Shown here one piece after another: positions 1 through 6,338 of a stretch of 12,890 bases of DNA. Origin of the DNA: an uncultured Oscillospiraceae bacterium (GTDB taxonomy: Bacteria > Bacillota > Clostridia > Oscillospirales > Oscillospiraceae); contig CAJTYK010000053.1 of the NCBI GenBank assembly GCA_910584285.1, forward strand, positions 1 to 12,890, given 5' to 3'. The notes beneath the pieces are model-generated. The model was not told where the DNA came from, did not search any database, and worked only from the letters and a program-made list of their open reading frames with translations. The translations under genes and the position numbers were made by a program. Every line of letters begins with the position of its first letter. The stretch's first letter is position 1.

Positions 1-6
1 TACTTT

Positions 7-43
7 GCGGCCTGCCTGGACATTTCCCAGGCAGGCCGCTTTT
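7..43 (+). terminator. Intrinsic terminator of an upstream gene outside the window
   Basis: A perfect 13-bp inverted repeat (GCGGCCTGCCTGG at 7-19 and its complement at 27-39) encloses a 7-base loop and is followed by TTTT. This is the classic form of a rho-independent terminator read on the plus strand. It presumably ends a gene lying before position 1. Confidence 0.85.
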
Positions 44-61
44 CGACAGGCTGAAATAAGC

Positions 62-110
62 AAAACGCCCGGCATGATTAAAACTTTATCATGCCGGGCG
101 TTTTGTTTAT
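62..110 (+). terminator. Second intrinsic terminator, probably bidirectional
   Basis: A perfect 17-bp inverted repeat (62-78 with 88-104) has a 9-base loop. The stem begins with AAAA and ends with TTTT, followed by GTTTAT, so it can terminate transcription in both directions. It lies 19 bases after the first terminator and insulates the oleate hydratase gene from upstream transcription. An ATG at 91 lies inside this hairpin, which argues against a start there. Confidence 0.85.
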
Positions 111-186
111 AGTAAATCAATGGAAATCACACTATGATAAGGCCATCAACAGAGAACCCCCATGGGTTCCGGAAAGGATGGTAATG

Positions 187-1962
187 ATGTATTATTCCAG
201 CGGTAACTATGAGGCTTTTGCCCGTCCCCTGAAGCCGGAGGGCGTGGATCACAAATCGGCCTACTTCATCGGCACCGGCCTGGCGGCCCTGTCCGCCGGC
301 TGCTTCCTGGTGCGGGACGCCCAGATGCCCGGCAAGAACATCCACTTCTTTGACCGCGACCCGGTGGCGGGCGGCGCCTGCGACGGGTGGAAGTACCCCG
401 AGATCGGCTACGTCATGCGGGGCGGCCGGGAGATGGACAACCATTTCGAGGTCATGTGGGACCTGTTCCGCTCCATCCCCTCCATCGAGACGGAGGGGGT
501 CAGCGTGCTGGACGAGTACTACTGGCTGAATAAGAAGGACCCCAACTACTCCCTGTGCCGGGTCACCGAGAAGCGGGGACAGGACGCCCACACCGATGGC
601 AAGTTCGACATCTCCGACAAGGGGGCCATGGAGCTGATGCGGCTGTTCTTCACCCCCAACGAGGAGCTGGAGGACAAGCGGATCACCGACATCTTCGACA
701 ACGAGGTCTTTAATTCTAACTTCTGGACGTACTGGCGCACCATGTTCGCCTTCTACAACTGCAACAGCGCCCTGGAGATGAAGCTCTATATGCAGCGCTT
801 CATCCACCACATCGACGGCCTGCCCGACCTGCGGGCCCTGCGCTTCACCAAGTACAACCAGTATGAGTCCATGATCCTGCCCATGGTGAAGTACCTGGAG
901 GATCACGGCGCCCAGTTCCACTTCAACACCCAGGTGATGGATGTCCGCTTTGACATCCGGGACGGCCGGAAGGTAGCCAGTCGGGTGGAGCTGCTTCGCG
1001 GCGGCGAGCAGGAGTTCCTGGACCTCACCGAGGACGACTACCTGTTCATCACCAACGGCAGCAACGTGGAGAACTCCACCATCGGCGGCCAGGATAAGCC
1101 CTGCGAGTATCTCCCCACCCCCAAGCCCGGCGGCTCCTTCGACCTGTGGCGGAAGATCGCGGCCCAGGATCCCTCCTTCGGCCATCCCGACAAGTTCTGC
1201 GGCGACCCGGAGGAGTGCAAGTGGATGGGCGTCACCGTCAACACCCTGGACGACAAGATCCTGCCCTATATCAAGAATGTCTGCAAGCGGGATCCCCTGT
1301 CCGGCAACGTGGTCACCGGCGGCATCGTCACCGCCCGGGATTCCGGATGGCTGCTGAGCTGGACCATCAACCGTCAGCCCCAGTTCCACTCCCAGCCCAA
1401 GGATCAGTGCCTGGTGTGGCTCTACGGCCTGTTCCCCAATGCCGAGGGCGACTTCGTCAAGAAGCCCATGAAGGACTGCACCGGCAAGGAGATCTGCATG
1501 GAGTGGCTCTACCACATCGGGGTGCCCGAGGATCAGATCGAGGGGCTGGCGGAGCACAGCGCCAATACGGTGCCCACCATGATGCCCTTCGCCAGCGCCT
1601 ACTTCATGCCCCGGGCCAAAGGCGACCGGCCCGACGTGGTGCCCGAGGGCGCGGTGAACTTTGCCTTCCTGGGCCAGTTCGCCGAGGTGGAGCGGGACAC
1701 CGTGTTCACCACGGAGTACTCCATGCGCACCGCCATGGTGGCGGTCTACACCCTGTTCGACGTGGATCGGGGCGTCCCCGAGGTGTGGGGCAGCCTGTAT
1801 GATGTGCGCGATCTGCTCAAGGCTTCCATCAGCCTCCGGGACGGCAGGCCCCTGACCGAGATGGACCTTGGCCTCAAGGAGAAGCTGGCGGTCAAGAAGC
1901 TGCTGGAAAAGGTCGAGGGCACCGATATTGAGAAGTTGTTGAAGGAATACCATGTGATTTAA
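187..1962 (+). CDS. ohyA: Oleate hydratase (FAD-dependent fatty acid 10-hydratase, MCRA family)
   Basis: Oleate hydratases add water across the cis-9 double bond of unsaturated fatty acids, for example oleate to 10-hydroxystearate. They work as FAD-bound enzymes at the inner membrane face and help gut bacteria detoxify free fatty acids. The product is 591 residues, the usual family length. It opens with the family hallmark MYYSSGNYEAFARP, has a dinucleotide-binding GTGLAAL (residues 29-35), and has RGGREMDNHFE (78-88), whose E82 matches the catalytic Glu of characterised enzymes. Y201 sits where the catalytic Tyr is expected. The frame is open from 91, but the start at 187 fits homologues and lies 9 bases after GGAAAGG (171-177). 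The ATGs at 178 and 184 are alternatives. The gene appears monocistronic, with terminators on both sides. Confidence 0.96.
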   Translation: MYYSSGNYEAFARPLKPEGVDHKSAYFIGTGLAALSAGCFLVRDAQMPGKNIHFFDRDPVAGGACDGWKYPEIGYVMRGGREMDNHFEVMWDLFRSIPSIETEGVSVLDEYYWLNKKDPNYSLCRVTEKRGQDAHTDGKFDISDKGAMELMRLFFTPNEELEDKRITDIFDNEVFNSNFWTYWRTMFAFYNCNSALEMKLYMQRFIHHIDGLPDLRALRFTKYNQYESMILPMVKYLEDHGAQFHFNTQVMDVRFDIRDGRKVASRVELLRGGEQEFLDLTEDDYLFITNGSNVENSTIGGQDKPCEYLPTPKPGGSFDLWRKIAAQDPSFGHPDKFCGDPEECKWMGVTVNTLDDKILPYIKNVCKRDPLSGNVVTGGIVTARDSGWLLSWTINRQPQFHSQPKDQCLVWLYGLFPNAEGDFVKKPMKDCTGKEICMEWLYHIGVPEDQIEGLAEHSANTVPTMMPFASAYFMPRAKGDRPDVVPEGAVNFAFLGQFAEVERDTVFTTEYSMRTAMVAVYTLFDVDRGVPEVWGSLYDVRDLLKASISLRDGRPLTEMDLGLKEKLAVKKLLEKVEGTDIEKLLKEYHVI

Positions 1963-1983
1963 GCCGTCAGCAGGCGGGCAGAA

Positions 1984-2031
1984 ATGGCGCCGGGGACTAT
2001 ACCAGTCTCCCGGCGCCATCGCGCCCTTTTT
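1984..2031 (+). terminator. Terminator of the oleate hydratase gene
   Basis: An 11-bp perfect stem, ATGGCGCCGGG (1984-1994) with CCCGGCGCCAT (2009-2019), can be extended inward by GACT/AGTC with one bulged base. A run of five T follows at 2027-2031. The T run starts seven bases after the stem rather than immediately, so it is a somewhat imperfect intrinsic terminator. Confidence 0.6.
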
Positions 2032-2117
2032 ACCACTGGTGAAGTCCCCAGCGCTTTCATTGGCCCTTGCCAGAATATCATGGAAAAAGGCGGTCCGGTA
2101 ACTATCCATCTGCTTAC

Positions 2118-2324
2118 ATGGTCAGTTACAAGCCCTTGTGGCACACGCTGTTATCGCATGATTTGAAAAAATCGGATTTGGTAAAACGGGGGACCGTTTC
2201 ATCTGCAACAATGGCAAAGATGGGAAAGAACGAGTATGTGGCCCTGGAAGTTCTGGACCGTATCTGTACCGATCTTGGATGTTCCATCGAGGCCGTTGTA
2301 GAGATTAAAGCGCCGCAGGACTGA
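2118..2324 (+). CDS. Small Cro/C1-type helix-turn-helix protein (XRE, HTH_26-like)
   Basis: This is a 68-residue single-domain DNA-binding protein. The sequence YKPLWHTLLSHDLKKSDLVK followed by SSATMAKMGKNEYV and LDRICTDLGCSIEAVVEI matches the compact five-helix Cro/C1 fold, in which the second and third helices contact DNA. Such proteins usually act as local repressors or antitoxin-like regulators. The target here is unknown. ATG 2118 was chosen because homologues begin M-x-SYKPLW. No clear Shine-Dalgarno precedes it, and the frame is open from 2067, so a longer N-terminus or poor translation is possible. The end of the gene is built into an inverted repeat that also lies downstream of an opposing broken gene. 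The protein might once have been paired with that gene, but nothing proves it. Confidence 0.75.
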   Translation: MVSYKPLWHTLLSHDLKKSDLVKRGTVSSATMAKMGKNEYVALEVLDRICTDLGCSIEAVVEIKAPQD

Positions 2325-2339
2325 TACCCTGCGGCGCTT
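2308..2339. terminator. Inverted repeat between convergent genes, weak bidirectional terminator
   Basis: A 12-bp perfect stem (AAGCGCCGCAGG at 2308-2319 with 2328-2339) has an 8-base loop containing the TGA stop of the helix-turn-helix gene. The plus strand has only TT plus CCTCT after the stem, and the minus strand reads CTTTAATCT. It is probably a shared, modest terminator for the two convergent genes. Confidence 0.5.
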
Positions 2340-2345
2340 CCTCTG

Positions 2346-2540
2346 TCAAATCAGATCACCATAGGCGAAGATCCGGCCCGCCTGCATATCGCACTTCGCG
2401 TCAATGCCATTCTCCCGGGCCAGATGGGTGATGTCCACGCCCTTGCAGGCCAGCTTATGCCAAATACCCATGGGCGTTTCGGCTTATTCGTGATAGGGCA
2501 CCTGCTCTTTTCGGTCGATAGAATAAATGCTGTCGTGCAT
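2346..2540 (-). pseudogene. Small unrecognised gene interrupted by an in-frame TAA
   Basis: On the minus strand an ATG at 2540-2538 is preceded by a strong ribosome binding site (AGGGGG, 8 bases upstream). The frame reads MHDSIYSIDRKEQVPYHE, then TAA (2486-2484), then continues in the same frame for 45 more codons to TGA at 2348-2346. The second part contains GIWHKLACKGVDITHLAREN and ends in QAGRIFAYGDLI. Both halves have normal protein-like composition, so the simplest reading is one 64-residue protein with a point nonsense mutation at codon 19. I do not recognise the family. Restart at an ATG at codon 23 could give a 42-residue product, but no Shine-Dalgarno precedes it. It is convergent with the helix-turn-helix gene. 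Confidence 0.5.
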
Positions 2541-2622
2541 ATCATTTTCCCCCTGTTGTGTTCAAACGCCTTCCAGCTTCCGCTTTATTCCAACAACTCC
2601 AAACAAACTGCCGCGATTTCTC

Positions 2623-2651
2623 TTGTATTTTTTGGAATTTTATACTATACT
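2623..2651 (+). promoter_or_regulatory. Sigma-A-type promoter for the DUF5058/M20 operon
   Basis: TTGTAT (2623-2628) and TATACT (2646-2651) are separated by exactly 17 bases. The -10 matches consensus at five of six positions, while the -35 keeps only the TTG core. The surrounding DNA is AT-rich compared with the flanking genes. The predicted transcript would begin near 2658, giving a short leader to the GTG start at 2684. Confidence 0.65.
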
Positions 2652-2683
2652 GACTTTATCAAATAGATATAGGGGGATGCAAT

Positions 2684-3421
2684 GTGGAATTCCATGTAAA
2701 CGACCCGATCCTGTTTGTGCTGGCAGGCGTTATCATACTCGCCGTGCTGGCCCAGTCGGTATACTTTTTGGTGAAGGCGTGGCGGAGGGCAGCGGCAATC
2801 GGCATGGATATGGGCAAGCTCCGGCGCATCGCAGGGACGGCTGCGGTGTTCACCATTGCGCCTGCGGTGGCCATTGTCATCAGCGTGATCACCCTGGCCA
2901 AGGATCTGGGTGTCCCGCTGCCATGGCTGCGTCTGAGCGTGGTAGGCTCCATGTCCTATGAGACGATTGCCGCCACCAACGCCGAAAGCGCCATGGGGTT
3001 GACCTTCGGACAGGTCACCTCCCTCACCGCCCAGCAGTATGTGACCATTGTCTGTGTCATGACCGTGAGTATTATGGTGGGCATCTGGCTGGTGCCGCTC
3101 ATTGGCAAAAAGCTGCAAAACGGTCTCATTTCCCTGGAGAACCGGGACAAAAAATGGAGCGACATTTTCTCCAATGCCATGTTCATTGGCATGATCTCCG
3201 CGTTTCTGGGCTATGTGTTCTGTGATTTCTCCACCGTATTCTCCGGCGACACCTCCGGCCTGATCCCGCCGCTGGTGATGCTGGTGTCCGCACTGATGAT
3301 GGCTGTCTCCGGCCTGGCGGTGAAAAAGCTGAAATGGCGGTGGATCTCCGACTACGCCCTGCCCATCAGCCTCATCGCGGGTATGGCAAGCGCCATTCCC
3401 ATTACAGCCTTACTCGGGTGA
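2684..3421 (+). CDS. DUF5058 family integral membrane protein
   Basis: This is a 245-residue polytopic membrane protein with about six hydrophobic segments (roughly residues 8-30, 50-72, 118-140, 160-180, 194-213 and 223-243). A conserved-looking polar stretch, GSMSYETIAATNAESAMG (88-105), lies in the loop before the third segment. It resembles the uncharacterised DUF5058 family, usually taken for a transporter component, but its substrate is unknown. The start codon is GTG at 2684, seven bases after AGGGGG (2671-2676). The overlapping ATG at 2682 is out of frame and stops after five codons. It is the first gene of an operon. The next gene starts 14 bases after its stop and encodes a second membrane protein, which suggests a two-subunit complex. 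Confidence 0.8.
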   Translation: MEFHVNDPILFVLAGVIILAVLAQSVYFLVKAWRRAAAIGMDMGKLRRIAGTAAVFTIAPAVAIVISVITLAKDLGVPLPWLRLSVVGSMSYETIAATNAESAMGLTFGQVTSLTAQQYVTIVCVMTVSIMVGIWLVPLIGKKLQNGLISLENRDKKWSDIFSNAMFIGMISAFLGYVFCDFSTVFSGDTSGLIPPLVMLVSALMMAVSGLAVKKLKWRWISDYALPISLIAGMASAIPITALLG

Positions 3422-3435
3422 AAGGAGCGATTGAC

Positions 3436-4101
3436 ATGAACAAGAACCCTTCTTATATGGACTGCGTCCACCGAGACGGACGGATCTGGAACCTGTCTAT
3501 GATGGTGCTGCTGTTCCTCTTTCCCATCGCTGTGGCTGTGATTTACCAGGCCGCGCCTGACTGGCATGGCCTTCTCATGGGCATGATCGCCACGGCGCCC
3601 ATGTACTGGGCGGTGGGGGTGGTGGAGACGTTCACCTATGTGCCCATGTTGGGTGCGGGCGGCTCCTATCTATCCTTTGTCACCGGCAACATCTCCAACT
3701 TAAAGCTCCCCGTGGCCCTGAACGCTTTGGAGCAGGCGGACGTCAAGATCAATTCCGAGGAAGGGGAGATCATCTCCACCGTAGCCATCGCCGTCTCCAG
3801 TATTGTAACTACCCTCATTATCCTTCTGGGCGTGCTGCTGATCACCCCACTGACGCCCGTGCTGAACGCGCCGGTGCTGGAGCCCGCCTTTGCCCAGATC
3901 CTGCCCGCCCTGTTTGGCGGACTGGGTGTGGTGTTTATCTCGAAGAACTGGAAAATTGCCGTGGCGCCCATCCTTCTCATGCTTGTGCTGTTTATTGCCG
4001 TCCCGGCGCTGAACGCCGGAACTGTGGGCATCATGGTGCCGGTGGGGGTGTTGTTCACCCTGGCGGTGTCCAGGATTCTTTATAAGAAAAATATGCTTTG
4101 A
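3436..4101 (+). CDS. Polytopic membrane protein, probable partner of the DUF5058 protein
   Basis: The product is 221 residues with about five or six hydrophobic segments (roughly residues 20-38, 45-66, 112-136, 152-168, 173-191 and 196-214). It ends in a basic tail, RILYKKNML. A Gly-rich loop VETFTYVPMLGAGGSYLSF (63-81) followed by TGNISNLKLPVALNA resembles a substrate or ion site of a carrier, but this is inference. ATG 3436 lies eight bases after AAAGGAG (3421-3427). The frame is open further upstream but without support. I know no characterised homologue. Its size, tight spacing after the DUF5058 gene and before the M20 gene, and matching topology suggest that it forms a membrane complex with the former. 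Confidence 0.75.
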   Translation: MNKNPSYMDCVHRDGRIWNLSMMVLLFLFPIAVAVIYQAAPDWHGLLMGMIATAPMYWAVGVVETFTYVPMLGAGGSYLSFVTGNISNLKLPVALNALEQADVKINSEEGEIISTVAIAVSSIVTTLIILLGVLLITPLTPVLNAPVLEPAFAQILPALFGGLGVVFISKNWKIAVAPILLMLVLFIAVPALNAGTVGIMVPVGVLFTLAVSRILYKKNML

Positions 4102-4114
4102 GGAGGCCGTCAGC

Positions 4115-5551
4115 ATGATACCTGTCATAATAATCGCGGCGATAGTCGCCGTATTCTTAGCGATTATCCTCATCCGGGCCGCCCTGTTTGTCCCGAAGGA
4201 CGAGCCGCGGCCGGCCGCGGAAGCGGTGGCCTTCGACCGGGAGGCGGCGCAGGCCGCTTTGGCCGCCCTGGTGCGGTGCAGGACGGTCTCTTACGCCGAC
4301 CACGCTCTGGAGGACGACGGGGAGTTTGAAAAGCTCCTCGCCCTGCTGCCGGAGCTGTATCCTCATGTGATGAAGGCCTGTCCCCTCCAGCGTTTGCCTG
4401 ATCGCGCCCTTCTGTTCCACTGGAGCGGCAGGGAAAAGGGCGAGCCCGCGGTCCTGATGGCCCATTACGACGTGGTGCCGGTGGAGGAGGAAAACTGGGC
4501 AAAGCCGCCCTTCTCCGCCGTCGTGGAGGACGGCGTCATGTGGGGCCGGGGCACGCTGGACACGAAAGTGACCTTCAACGGCATTCTCTCCGCCGCTGAG
4601 GCCCTGATCTCCCAGGGCTTCACGCCGAAAAACGACGTTTATTTTGCCTTTTCCGGCGGCGAGGAGATCAACGGCAACGGCGCGGTCAACATCGTCCGCT
4701 GGTTTGAGGAGCGCGGCATCACCCCGGCCATGGTGGTGGACGAGGGCGGCGCGGTGGTACGGGATGTATTCCCCGGCGTGAAGGAGCCCTGCGCCCTCAT
4801 CGGAATCGCGGAAAAAGGGATGCTGAATCTGGAGTACCGCATCGCCTCCTCCGGCGGCCACGCCTCCGCCCCCAAGCCCCATACGCCGGTGGGCCGCCTG
4901 GCCGCGGCCTGCACCAGGGTAGAGGCGCACCCGTTCCAATCCCATCTCACAAAGCCGGTCTTGGAGATGTTCGACACACTGGGCCGCCGCTCCACCTTCC
5001 TCTATCGGATCATTTTCGCGAACCTCTGGTGCTTCAGGCCGGTGCTGGATATGATCTGTAAGAAAAGCGGCGGGGAGCTGAACGCTCTGGTGCGGACCAC
5101 TGTGGCCTTCACCCAGATGCGGGGCAGCAAGGCGCCCAATGTCATCCCGCCCTCAGCCTCCATGGTGGCCAATATGCGCCTCAATCCGGAGGATACTGTG
5201 GCGGGGGCGGTGGACTATATCCGGCGAACCGTCGCCGATCCGGACATTGAGCTTGTGGTGGGCGACCATATGGAGCCCAGCCCCATCTCCCGCACAGACT
5301 GCGAGGGCTGGCAGCGGGTGGCAAACGCCGTGTCCGCCACATGGCCCGGCTCGGTCATCTCCCCCTATCTCATGGTGCAGTGTTCCGACAGCCGGCATTA
5401 CCGGAACCTGTCCGACCGGGTATACCGTTTCTCCGCCATGGATCTGACGGGTGAGGAGCGCTCCACGATCCACGGCAACAATGAGCGCATCCGGCTGGAG
5501 GTCATTGACCGGGCGGTGGAGTTTTTCATCCGGCTGATGAGGCAGTGCTGA
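4115..5551 (+). CDS. Membrane-anchored M20 family metallopeptidase (CPS1/PM20D1-like)
   Basis: This is a 478-residue zinc-dependent amide hydrolase. M20 enzymes cleave the C-terminal residue or acyl group from short peptides and N-acyl amino acids. An N-terminal hydrophobic segment (residues 3-25) is followed by the catalytic domain. The expected di-metal ligands are visible: H117 in MAHYDVVPV, bridging D149 in GRGTLDTK, E184 next to the general base E183 in GGEEINGNG, D209 in VVDEGG, and H453 in IHGNNERI. H249 in SGGHASAPK matches the lid-domain His. The DEGG and EKGMLNLE sequences, the SDSRHY motif and the membrane anchor favour the CPS1/PM20D1 branch over dipeptidases. ATG 4115 is eight bases after AGGAGG, and the gene follows the membrane-protein gene by 13 bases. 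Which membrane side the catalytic domain faces is not clear from flanking charges. Confidence 0.92.
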   Translation: MIPVIIIAAIVAVFLAIILIRAALFVPKDEPRPAAEAVAFDREAAQAALAALVRCRTVSYADHALEDDGEFEKLLALLPELYPHVMKACPLQRLPDRALLFHWSGREKGEPAVLMAHYDVVPVEEENWAKPPFSAVVEDGVMWGRGTLDTKVTFNGILSAAEALISQGFTPKNDVYFAFSGGEEINGNGAVNIVRWFEERGITPAMVVDEGGAVVRDVFPGVKEPCALIGIAEKGMLNLEYRIASSGGHASAPKPHTPVGRLAAACTRVEAHPFQSHLTKPVLEMFDTLGRRSTFLYRIIFANLWCFRPVLDMICKKSGGELNALVRTTVAFTQMRGSKAPNVIPPSASMVANMRLNPEDTVAGAVDYIRRTVADPDIELVVGDHMEPSPISRTDCEGWQRVANAVSATWPGSVISPYLMVQCSDSRHYRNLSDRVYRFSAMDLTGEERSTIHGNNERIRLEVIDRAVEFFIRLMRQC

Positions 5552-5622
5552 ATCTATCCGTGCGTGCCGCGCCGGCTTTGGCGCCAGCTTGCGATCAGAA
5601 AAGCTGGTTGGGAGCGGGAAGG

Positions 5623-5635
5623 GTGACATTGTCAC
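5623..5635. promoter_or_regulatory. Palindromic operator, Crp/Fnr-type class II position
   Basis: GTGACATTGTCAC is a perfect 13-base palindrome (GTGACA, central T, TGTCAC). Its half sites resemble the TGA/TCA cores recognised by Crp/Fnr proteins. Its centre at 5629 is about 41 bases before the start expected from the -10 at 5658-5663, the standard class II activation position. A Crp/Fnr gene lies at the other end of the same operon. Binding is inferred. Confidence 0.5.
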
Positions 5636-5657
5636 AGAAGGTCCCGGGGGCTTGGGG

Positions 5658-5663
5658 TATAAT
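5658..5663 (+). promoter_or_regulatory. -10 element of the thioredoxin/CoA-disulfide reductase operon
   Basis: TATAAT is a perfect -10 consensus. At 17-18 bases upstream the sequence is CAGAAG/ACAGAA, which is not a -35. A TTG-containing hexamer at 5629-5634 is 23 bases away and lies inside the palindrome. The missing -35 fits an activator-dependent promoter. The leader runs about 30 bases to the thioredoxin start. Confidence 0.6.
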
Positions 5664-5698
5664 GGGGCCATCCAAATTAAGAAAAGGAGACCAACACT

Positions 5699-6004
5699 AT
5701 GTCTGTGATCAATATCAGCCAAGCCGACTTTTCCTCGGAGGTTTTAAACGCCGACCGCCCCGTTCTGCTGGATTTCTGGGCTCCCTGGTGCGGCCCCTGC
5801 CGCATGGTGGGGCCCATCCTGGAGGATATCGCGGCGGAGCGCCCCGACATCAAGGTGTGCAAGGTGAATGTGGACGAGCAGCCGGAGCTGGCGGTTCAGT
5901 ACGGCGTCACCAGCATCCCCACCCTGATGGTGGTGAGGGATGGTCAGGTGGTGAACCAGTCCATGGGTGCCCGGCCGAAAAGCCAGATCCTGGCCCTGCT
6001 GTGA
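5699..6004 (+). CDS. trxA: Thioredoxin
   Basis: Thioredoxin reduces protein disulfides and persulfides in the cytoplasm using electrons from thioredoxin reductase, which is not encoded in this window. The protein is 101 residues, the normal length. It has the canonical active site WCGPC (residues 30-34) after LLDFWAPW, and the cis-proline loop TSIPT (71-75, cis-Pro74). An additional cysteine is at 54. ATG 5699 follows AAAGGAG (5683-5689) by nine bases. The stop is 12 bases before the rhodanese start. Its operon partners are two sulfurtransferase-type proteins, so this copy may be dedicated to releasing sulfide from, or resolving, enzyme persulfides rather than acting as the general housekeeping thioredoxin. 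That role is inferred from context. Confidence 0.95.
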   Translation: MSVINISQADFSSEVLNADRPVLLDFWAPWCGPCRMVGPILEDIAAERPDIKVCKVNVDEQPELAVQYGVTSIPTLMVVRDGQVVNQSMGARPKSQILALL

Positions 6005-6016
6005 GGAGGCGCCACC

Positions 6017-6337
6017 ATGGGATTCTTTGACTTTCTGAGAGGGCCCGACATCAACCAGGGCGTGAGCGAATACAGCGCCACCCCCGGCGCGGTGCTGCTG
6101 GACGTGCGCACCCCCCAGGAGTACCGGGAGGGCCACATCCCCAACAGCGTCAACGTGCCGCTGCAAGCCCTGGGCGGGGCGGAGCCCGTCCCCGCGGGGA
6201 AGGATGCGCCCCTGTTTGTTTACTGCCACAGCGGCGCCCGGAGCCGCCAGGCGGTGGGCCTGCTGGGGCGGATGGGCTATGCCAACGCAAAAAATATCGG
6301 CGGCATCGCCGCCTACAAGGGAAAGGTGGAGCGCTGA
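6017..6337 (+). CDS. Single-domain rhodanese-like sulfurtransferase
   Basis: Rhodaneses carry sulfane sulfur as a cysteine persulfide and pass it to thiol acceptors. This 106-residue protein is one complete domain, with LLDVRTPQEYREGHIPNSVNVP (residues 27-48) containing the conserved D-x-R and GHI-x-x-S/A-x-N/x elements. The active loop YCHSGARSRQA (69-79) has nucleophile C70. There is no signal peptide, so it is cytoplasmic. The start has a strong GAGGAGG (6003-6009) seven bases upstream. The stop is separated by one base from the start of the CoA-disulfide reductase gene, implying translational coupling. A 30-base stretch encoding LLDVRTPQEY is identical to the corresponding part of the rhodanese domain in that next gene. 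Confidence 0.92.
   Translation: MGFFDFLRGPDINQGVSEYSATPGAVLLDVRTPQEYREGHIPNSVNVPLQALGGAEPVPAGKDAPLFVYCHSGARSRQAVGLLGRMGYANAKNIGGIAAYKGKVER
6095..6124 (+). repeat. 30-base direct repeat, copy 1 (rhodanese motif)
   Basis: This stretch in the single-domain rhodanese gene is identical base for base to 7749-7778. Both encode LLDVRTPQEY in the same frame, and identity stops immediately outside. Confidence 0.9.
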
Positions 6338-6338
6338 C

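Noticed and set aside
133..138. TATGAT as a -10 box for oleate hydratase
   Set aside because: It is a good hexamer, but nothing resembling a -35 lies 16-18 bases upstream. The gene needs a promoter between 105 and 187, so this remains only a weak candidate.
91..186. N-terminal extension of oleate hydratase from ATG 91
   Set aside because: That ATG lies inside a 17-bp terminator hairpin and has no ribosome binding site. Homologues start at the MYYSSGNYEAF sequence encoded from 187.
127..2109. Long minus-strand open frame opposite oleate hydratase (about 660 codons)
   Set aside because: It is an antisense shadow produced by GC-rich codon bias. Its translation is low-complexity (many H, G, V, L, Q) and the plus-strand gene is an unmistakable full-length enzyme.
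2424..2666. 80-codon plus-strand frame upstream of the DUF5058 gene
   Set aside because: It is antisense to the interrupted small gene and runs through the mapped promoter into AT-rich noncoding DNA. It has no ribosome binding site.
5584..5607. Hairpin CCAGCTT/AAGCTGG after the M20 gene as a terminator
   Set aside because: The 7-bp stem has a 10-base loop and is not followed by a T run. It could slow transcription but does not meet the usual form of an intrinsic terminator.
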